From assembly GCA_965153355.1 (NCBI GenBank), contig OZ231127.1, positions 96,224,001-96,288,000 of the forward strand: 64,000 nucleotides of DNA. Direction: 5' to 3'. The notes under the pieces were generated by a model that was given only the letters and a program-made list of their open reading frames with translations, did not search any database and had not been told where the DNA came from. This document shows positions 22,917 to 64,000 of this stretch, piece by piece. A program made the position numbers and the translations under genes. Numbering within the stretch: position 1 is the stretch's first letter; every line of letters begins with the position of its first letter. This stretch comes from Flaccisagitta enflata (taxonomy: Eukaryota > Chaetognatha > Sagittoidea > Aphragmophora).

Positions 22917-24334
22917 CAAATCTTTTAAAGCTATTGCCTTAATTGGTACTAACCTGTGTACATGTTTTTAATGCCTTAGGGAAGTTCACAGTGCACTGTC
23001 TCTCCCCTTGCTTTCAGTGGAATGACGATATTGGATTTTCGTTTCAAAGATTGATGGACATCCTCGCGCTTTGCCCACCGCACACTGACATCCAGTTTCT
23101 TGGTCCGGATTCAAGCAAGGACCCTGGACCACTCGGGCATGTTGTCTTCTCCACACAGTCCAATCGTGCCTGGTGGTCAAACATATCCTCGGTTTATTTC
23201 GTATTGCGGTGGATTCCAAGGGAGTGGCAAATATTGAAATCCGTGCTGGTGTTCTTCAAAAGGCTCAAGTTTCTTTCTTTGGATTTTGAATCGAACGAGC
23301 ATCATGTCGAATCACAATATGATCTTGTTAACAATTATGCCAACGCCATGGCCACTGACGAAGAGTTGCTTTCACCTATCGATTCTCTCACCTTCAAGAT
23401 CTGTTTCGTCCTCACCTCTGCCGGTGACTTTGGTTTGCTTCAAGAGATCGCGTCTAGTTGGCCGGGTATTCGCCGTCTTTCTATCGAAATGGATGTACTC
23501 TACCGAAACGCTGAAATCCTTGAAGCCGTTTCCAGCAAATTCTATGGTACTCAACTTCTTCGAAATAACTCCGTTCCTGAAAGACAGCGGCTTGAAGAAT
23601 TCCACGTGACCTTTACGCCAGATCGTTGGGATGATGACGATAACGACGACGACGCCGATGATGACGATGATCCACACGACGCCCTGCCAAAAGCGGAACT
23701 TTCATGGTCTGCTTGGATCGCTCCGGGTTCTCTACTGAATTTGAAAGCGCTCACCCTCAACTGCTACGTCCGACTCAACTCAATCACCTTTGCAAGTTTA
23801 GTCCTCTCCACTCCGCATCTTGAGCATTTCAAATGTTTCCATGGTGATGTCAGCCAACGTTTTCCTCCCCCCTGGTTGGGTCTTGGTGGCCTCCTTCCGA
23901 GCGACTTGCTCGCTGTTGGCAGCTGGAAACGACTGCGCACTTGTTACCTCACCCTCGACATTCCTGAAAAAGATTTGGCCTCGCCACCGTCGTGGCGAAA
24001 GTTTGCAGTATTGAAGGAAGCAGATTTCATGCCTCTCCTGGTAGAGCGGTGAAAAGCGGATCTGAACCTGCTAGAGCTCGTTGACGTCTCCTGCCGCGTG
24101 GTGGTTGACGATAAGTACAGTCAAAGACCATACTATGGGACCATACATGGGACCACCACTACCAATATCTGTCCCCTCGTGTATGGCTGTAAATGCGACT
24201 GCGGTACATTTCATTTCCACATTGATGCTGATTCCGCCGCTGCAAAGTGTCTCGGATTTTTAAAGCCGGACGTTCGCGTTCAGGTCATCACCGTACCGGA
24301 AGTTGCAGCGGTAAAAGATGCCTCAGCGCAGTAA
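20796..24334 (+). CDS. F-box protein with LRR-like body, three exons, in-frame TGA near the C terminus
   Basis: Probable substrate receptor of an SCF ubiquitin ligase. Exons are 20796-21364, 22217-22844 and 23018-24052. A TGA at 24050-24052 ends a 743-residue product, but the same frame stays open for 93 more codons to 24334 with protein-like composition (LNLLELVDVSCRVVV, then Cys- and Val-rich). The F-box is at about residues 54-95 (FSELPPEILEHIF through VCQPWRRAF). The rest has loose leucine-rich segments (LEHLSLSSS, LKSLSLK, LESLELSGLRF, LKALTLNC) and an acidic Asp run near residue 620. Intron 1 holds a TA-type MITE with a hAT-like MITE inside; intron 2 has (GA)n. The exon 2 donor at 22845 was chosen because it keeps phase with the TTTCAG acceptor. 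The family member is not identified. ATG 20796 is the first in frame. Confidence 0.68.
21441..22176. mobile_element. large palindromic MITE (TA target) interrupted by a hAT-like MITE
   Basis: TACAGTACCTTCCGAGCAAA at the left is mirrored at the right, ending ACTGTA. The arms are near-complementary over about 300 bases each, for example GACAATTGTCCTTAAAAAC at the centre. TA at each end with CAGT...ACTG fits Tc1/mariner. The right arm is split by the 130 bp element at 21855-21984. Confidence 0.78.
21855..21984. mobile_element. 130 bp hAT-like MITE, family B, copy 1
   Basis: TAGGGATGTGGAAG-GGTCGATT is mirrored by AATCGCTTCCACATCCCTA. Flanking 8-mers GTTAGAAT and GTTAGAAC differ at one base, consistent with the 8 bp duplication of hAT elements. 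The second copy, at 33536-33665, has exactly the same length. Confidence 0.8.
22860..22914. repeat. (GA)n microsatellite
   Basis: About 27 uninterrupted GA units in intron 2 of the F-box gene, just after its donor. Confidence 0.95.
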
Positions 24335-24974
24335 AAGATGTTTAGCGGAAACAGAATATACGGCCGTAATGCTTGATTCTGATGATGATGATGATGATAT
24401 TATGTAGATTTGTCTTTATCCACATTGTGTGGGGGGGGGGGGGGGGTTGAGATATTTAAGTTTTTGTGGGGTCATGGGGGTCGATTGCACTGTTATGGCA
24501 TGGCCTGTCTTTAAAGGTTGAGGATGTCCAAAGGGTCATTCCGCAGATATCTAAAATATTTTTCAATTTCGATGGAAAGGAAGATAGACAAAATGCGTTA
24601 TTGTTTTTCCATTTTCGTCTCTCTAGAGACGTCATTGTCGCTTCTTTCGCCTACACTGAATAAAACAATTGATGACATGTCCTGATTTGATTTTATATGT
24701 ATTTAAAGATGATGTAAAGATGATTCAAAAACTCAGCCTTTATGTGAGGCGCGTGTATCCTAACGAGTAGATTAGAACTTGCAAAACTTTATGCAACAAA
24801 AGATATGGTCTCAGCCTCAAAAGAAACACGAACTGGGAAAATACAAGTGTGATTGAATTAGTAAATAAAATCAGAATTAAATAAGGGATGCACATGAAAA
24901 GCAACGGAACAAAAGTATTATGACTTGTATGCCAATGGAGCCGCGTTAGTTTAACTTCGCCGTGATCTCTCGTA
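24335..24974. other. intergenic spacer with polyadenylation signal
   Basis: GATGAT repeats lie near 24380 and a G run at about 24430-24446. AATAAA at 24659-24664 probably ends the F-box transcript. No gene is seen before the next ATG at 24975. Confidence 0.5.
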
Positions 24975-62755
<37,781 letters not shown>

Positions 62756-62767
62756 GTAAATAGTGAG

Positions 62768-62807
<40 letters not shown>

Positions 62808-63036
62808 CTTGCTCAACAAGCTCTGGAATCTAGATTTGAAAGGGGGGTTCCTTCGCTGGGTAAATAGCGATTGATGTTGTTGTTGTTGGCTTGCTCAACA
62901 AGCTGGAATCTAGATTTGAAAGGGGTTCCTTCGATGGGTAAATAGTTTGTTGTTGGTGTTTCTTCACGAGACAATCGCGTTTTAAATGGGCCACTCTGTC
63001 GCTTGCTACTTTTGTTCGCTCGCACCGCTCATTCCG

Positions 63037-63192
63037 CAGCGCTTCGCTCACGGGCCTCGCTTCGCTCACGGGCCTCGCTTCGCTCACGGGCCTCGCTTCG
63101 CTCACGGGCCTCGCTTCGCTCACGGGCCTCGCTTCGCTCACGGGCCTCGCTTCGCTCACGGGCTAGCTTCGCTAACGGGCTCGCTTCGCTCA
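63037..63192. repeat. 18 bp minisatellite
   Basis: About eight units of GCTTCGCTCACGGGCCTC, the last ones degenerate. GC-rich in an AT-richer intron. The frame stays open because 18 is a multiple of three. Confidence 0.9.
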
Positions 63193-63691
63193 TGATTTTA
63201 GTGTTGATAGGTGTTGATGGTTGTTACTTTGGCCGTCTGACTTTTGGCAATGAGGCAATACATCAAGTTGTTGCCTTGTAGCAATGGTTGTTGTTGTTGA
63301 TATTCTTGCTGTTGTTTTTGATGCTATTATACAGTTGCAATTAGGCATGTTCCAAGGGACAAAATGTCCTTCGGAGGGAGGGGAGGCGAAAGATTTTGTC
63401 CCTCCCCCGAAGGGAGCCGAAAGATCCGGATGTTATGCTTAATCAATAATACTACTTCATTCCAAGTTGGAGATAGTGGGCATACGCCAGAGAAGAGAGC
63501 CAAAACAGTTTTGAATCACTTTCAGAAAATTTAGTAATTTATGAACAGAAACCTAGGAAACAATATAAATAACTGAGATCTTACAACTGATGCGTTAAGA
63601 TAATCCATTTCTTTTTAAACAAAACGGAACCCCAGCCAAAAATCTTGGACATTTAGGTGGACAGGCTTCGTAAAGATGGGTTCTCCTCTCT

Positions 63692-63802
<111 letters not shown>

Positions 63803-63860
63803 GATGTCACAACAAGCGTTGCCAGACTTGTGATAAACCCGGGCAAGGGGACAAGCAACA

Positions 63861-64000
63861 AGCTACGCGACTCCACCCAGCTTTGTTGGTCCGTCCGTCG
63901 GTCCGTCCATCACACTTTTTATGGTTTTTTTCCGCAGTTTTTAGCCCCACTGCTCCTGCCCAAATGATTTGGTGACCTCAATTACGCCTCTTACCCACAC
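63861..64000 (+). repeat. short dispersed repeat A, copy 6, cut by the window end
   Basis: CTACGCGACTCCACCCAGCT, TTGTTGGTCCGTCCGTCGGT, CATCACACTTTTTATGG, CTGCTCCTGCCCAAATGATT, GGTGACCTCAATTACG. It follows the order of copy 2 and stops at the window edge. Confidence 0.7.

Noticed and set aside
24050-24076. A tiny intron of about 26 bases removing the TGA in the F-box gene
   Set aside because: GT and AG can be found, but the length is far below any intron in this window and the frame continues without splicing.

Overview
The window looks like nuclear DNA of an invertebrate animal. Protein-coding genes are split by GT-AG introns (one apparent GC-AG), microsatellites are long and frequent, and transposon relics of many classes are present. 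A MEK5-type kinase with its PB1 domain, a GLT8D-type glycosyltransferase and an ankyrin/LRR protein resembling the N-terminal half of LRRK1 fit a metazoan. Early-branching animals such as sponges or cnidarians are plausible, but I cannot name a species.

Layout: 1-835 holds an unidentified coding-like stretch. 1177-14651 (+) is a six-exon GLT8D1-like glycosyltransferase. Its 9.4 kb second intron contains a complete-looking 7.5 kb DNA transposon (2650-10170). That element carries a five-exon gene on the minus strand (about 1162 aa) with AT-hooks and a transposase-like domain. 16174-20348 (+) is a seven-exon MAP2K5-like kinase. 20796-24334 (+) is a three-exon F-box gene with an in-frame TGA near its end. 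24975 to beyond 62755 (+) is a large gene of which 17 exons (about 1625 aa) can be followed with intact phase: ankyrin repeats, then leucine-rich repeats, ending where an LRRK protein would enter its ROC GTPase domain. The ROC-COR-kinase part would lie past the window.

The LRRK-like introns are a layered record of insertions. 35626-43319 is a foldback element split by a 7.05 kb TIR element. That element carries a Penelope-type reverse transcriptase, which is split by a 3.37 kb TIR element, which is in turn split by a 1.87 kb LTR-like insert. 44024-54083 is a 10 kb BEL/Pao retrotransposon with almost identical 552 bp LTRs and an extra third ORF. Small palindromic elements with clear target-site duplications (hAT-like 8 bp, TA, TTAA, 9 bp) are scattered throughout.

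The most unusual pattern is that at three separate exons of the LRRK-like gene the exon edge together with its splice site is tandemly copied into the adjoining intron (six 87 bp copies; three copies of about 100 bp; three copies of about 80-100 bp). This could create alternative or decoy splice sites. The four host genes share the plus strand but show no evident functional link. Exon boundaries were found by eye from splice consensus, reading phase and family resemblance. No search or alignment was run.
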